A DNA stretch of 64,000 nucleotides from Gorsachius magnificus (lineage: Eukaryota > Chordata > Aves > Pelecaniformes > Ardeidae), in NCBI GenBank assembly GCA_034008185.1, contig CM067081.1, positions 24,240,806-24,304,805 of the forward strand, written 5' to 3'. The first letter of the stretch is position 1; each line of letters starts with the position of its first letter. The position numbers and the translations under genes are program-made. The notes beneath the pieces are model-generated. The model saw only the letters and a program-made list of their open reading frames with translations, made no database searches and had not been told where the DNA came from. Positions 61,940 through 64,000 of this stretch are shown here, in pieces.

Positions 61940-62645
61940 CAGTAAAAAGCCTGGCTCCACCTTTTCAATAACCTCCTTGTAAGTACTGGGAGGCTGGTGT
62001 TAGGTCTCCTCAAATCCAGCTCTTCTCCAGGATGAAGAAGTCTGGTTCCCTCAGCCTCTCCTCACAGGAGAGGGGCTCCAGCCCCGGCCATCTCAGCAGC
62101 CTCTGCTGAACATGCTGCAGCTGATCAATATATTTCCTCTTCCAGTGTGGTACAGGAAAAACCATCCAAAGCTGGACACTGTATTCCTGATGCGGTCTAC
62201 TGAGTGCTAAGCAAAGAGGCCCAATCACTTCCCTTAATTCCCAGGTTTACATTCCGGCATGCTGTTAGCCTTCACTCCTGCCAAGACACACTGGCGGCTC
62301 ACGTCTGGCCCCCTGCGCTCCCCAGCCAGTCAGTCCCCAGCATGCATGACTTCTGGAGGTCAGTCCACCCCAGGTGCAAGACATTTGCTCTTGCTGAATT
62401 TTAGGCAGTTCCTGCTGATCCATTCCCTAGCCTGCCTAGGTCCCTCTGAATGGCAGCCCTGCCCTCAAGCAGGTGTTCATAAACGTAATAAGCCCATCTC
62501 CTCTTCCAGGTCACTGATAAAGATATTAAATAATCTAGGTCCTACAACAGACCCCTGCAGGTCTGCTTGTAACCAATCTGCAGGCAGGAAACCAACCATT
62601 AAGTACTACCTCTTAAGCTTAATGATCCAACCATGAGTTCCCTGT
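61940..62645 (-). mobile_element. CR1 LINE fragment (copy J), old, covers RT to near the 3' end
   Basis: Minus orientation. The order on the plus strand is 'ctccaccttttcaataacc', 'ggtctcctcaaatccagc', 'gttccctcagcctctcctcac', 'gctggacactgtattcctga', 'ttcctgctgatccattccc', 'taggtccctctgaatggcag', 'ataaagatattaaataatc' and 'accaaccattaagtactacc'. That is the reverse complement of CR1 from the post-RT region back into the RT domain. A minus frame at 62010-62228 still shows LALSRPHQEYSVQLW. It has no octamer tail and is strongly diverged: an old insertion in intron 1. Confidence 0.88.
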
Positions 62646-63424
62646 TTAACCAAGCCAGTCTACTCGCTCGTCTACTCATTTTCCCAATTATTAGTATGGA
62701 TATCCCTATGCTTAGAGGAACCAGAACTTGTAAAAAAGCCCTGATGAAGAAAGCTCAGAAAAGGGAAGCTTCAGCTTTTGGGCAAGGGGCAGGGCACAGT
62801 TTCCAGCTGGCACTGTAGCATGCTGTAGTCTACAGTATCTCCACCATTATCTAATTAAAAAAAAAAAAAATTCGCTCTGTTTCTTCTCATACCATATGGC
62901 TGTCTACATTATACATGAATTAACATAGCTTTTCCCACAATCAGACCAGGGATTTTAGGGCTTTTAGGCCAGGCAAAAGTCCAGGGAAGAAAAGTCATGT
63001 CTTATCAGAACGTTTCCAATTGTTGGTACATAAACCTACTTAAAAATTATTCTCATTTTACTCATAATCCTCTCTTGGCACCAAGAATTAAATGTAAATT
63101 TAATAAACCAACCCTTGGATCTGTTTAGAAAGACAAACATATTGCAGGGAATAAATATCTGTTCAGAAAGTCATTTGGGATTTGAAGGTATTTTTTGTGC
63201 TTTTTTATTATTTCGTTCCGTAACTCCTCAGATTACAAAAAGGTCATTTTTAAAATTCATTAAAACAGCATGAACTTTTCTCTTTATGGCTTATATCTGA
63301 AGGGAGAAAAAAACCCCATAGTGTCATTTTCATTAAAATTAAGATCTTCTGAAGCTTCACCTCCCTAGAACATTACCCAAACCCTTTACTGAGTCTACAA
63401 AGCTTTATAGGTGGTTTAGGGTGT

Positions 63425-63500
63425 TTTCTTATGTCATAATATTATTTCCAGTACTGAAATTCTTTCTTATGTCATAATTTTATTTCCAGTACTGAAATTC
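63425..63500. repeat. 38-bp tandem duplication, two units
   Basis: Units at 63425-63462 and 63463-63500 (TTTCTTATGTCATAAT ... CAGTACTGAAATTC) differ at one position only (A versus T after ATAAT). A partial third start (TTTCTTT) follows. Confidence 0.95.
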
Positions 63501-64000
63501 TTTCTTTGAACCAAAGGCATGCCATTTTTTTTTTTCCTGTAAATCTGCAAGGACTAAAAAAGTTGCCAGGTATATGCAGTCACTCACATTCCCTTGAAAC
63601 ATAGATACTATAAACGTGCTTTTCTTCATTGACTCATTGCCCGTTTACACTTGGTATTAGAATTAAGATAGCAAAATGGACACATACAAGCAGTCATAAA
63701 GTGAAAAACATTACCTAAAATACTGTCACATCATCTAAAATACTACTTGGCAATTTTGCAACCTGCTGCGGGGATGACAGTGCTTGACAATATGGAGATG
63801 AAGGTATTGTACATTTGATGTAACATTATCCGTATGGGAGGAGCACAGGTCCCAATGGCCTAAGATGGTCACTAAGAATGGTAGCTGTGTTTTATCACAC
63901 TTCAGAAAATTGAAGGGTTTTTTGTAAATACAGCCATGGGAACAGATATACAAATAAAAGACTCTTTGTTATATACAAATAGCAAGGTATAGCAACAGCA

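Larger units (their letters stand above)
37862..64000 (-). other. UBL3: UBL3 intron 1 (partial, continues past the window)
   Basis: The exon 2 acceptor is at 37862-37866. No sequence that could be the short, GC-rich first coding exon appears up to 64000, and no CpG-rich promoter is visible, so the intron exceeds 26 kb. It is AT-rich and holds CR1 copies of several ages, one solo LTR and microsatellites, listed separately. Stretches 37862-41032, 45800-49040, 50002-51344, 56282-61939 and 62646-63424 show nothing I can name beyond short homopolymers. Confidence 0.85.

Noticed and set aside
37862..64000. UBL3 exon 1 and promoter within the window
   Set aside because: I looked on the minus strand for a short ATG exon ending in phase 0 before a GT donor, encoding the expected nine N-terminal residues, and for a CpG-rich promoter. 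Neither was found, so exon 1 is placed outside the window.
1..64000. tRNA, rRNA, known small RNA genes, CRISPR arrays and bacterial-type signals
   Set aside because: I saw no cloverleaf with A and B boxes, no ribosomal segments, no array of regularly spaced identical repeats, and the sequence is clearly avian nuclear DNA.

Overview
This is vertebrate nuclear DNA and almost certainly from a bird. It holds at least eight CR1 LINE fragments, five of them with the avian 3' end and its ATTCTATG-type octamer tail, and two solo LTRs of a family I associate with avian endogenous retroviruses. It also holds four coding exons of a vertebrate gene with normal GT-AG introns. There are no operons, bacterial ribosome binding sites or CRISPR arrays. 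I cannot name the species; the LTR type suggests a non-galliform bird, which is inference.

The one gene I can support is UBL3 (membrane-anchored ubiquitin-fold protein), on the minus strand. Coding exons 2, 3, 4 and 5 lie at 37753-37861, 33358-33444, 29075-29152 and 28609-28661. Spliced, they give one open frame of 108 residues ending in a CVIL prenylation box. Exon 1, expected to encode only about nine residues, is not here and should lie beyond 64000. The 3'UTR runs from 28608 down to about 26880, where an AATAAA signal (26898-26903) is followed by G/T-rich sequence. Everything from 37862 to 64000 is therefore intron 1 of UBL3.

Layout: 1-26.5 kb is the region downstream of UBL3. It is relatively GC-rich and gene-poor, with CR1 fragments, one solo LTR with a perfect 5-bp target duplication (13295-14351), three CpG-rich pockets between 19.4 and 22.4 kb, and the longest open frame of the window (20626-21651, minus, unrecognised). 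In mammals the next gene downstream of UBL3 is SLC7A1; I found none of its exons. From 26.7 to 64 kb is the AT-rich UBL3 gene body. Its introns hold young and old CR1 copies, a second solo LTR in sense orientation with the gene (55249-56281), a 100-nt hairpin-forming element, two tandem duplications with 38-bp units, poly-G tracts and microsatellites.

I found no convincing undescribed multi-gene system. The most useful leads are the CpG-rich cluster with the 341-codon open frame, the sense-oriented intronic LTR with its polyadenylation signal, the hairpin at 43881-43980, and a 76-codon protein-like open frame inside UBL3 intron 1 (51591-51821).
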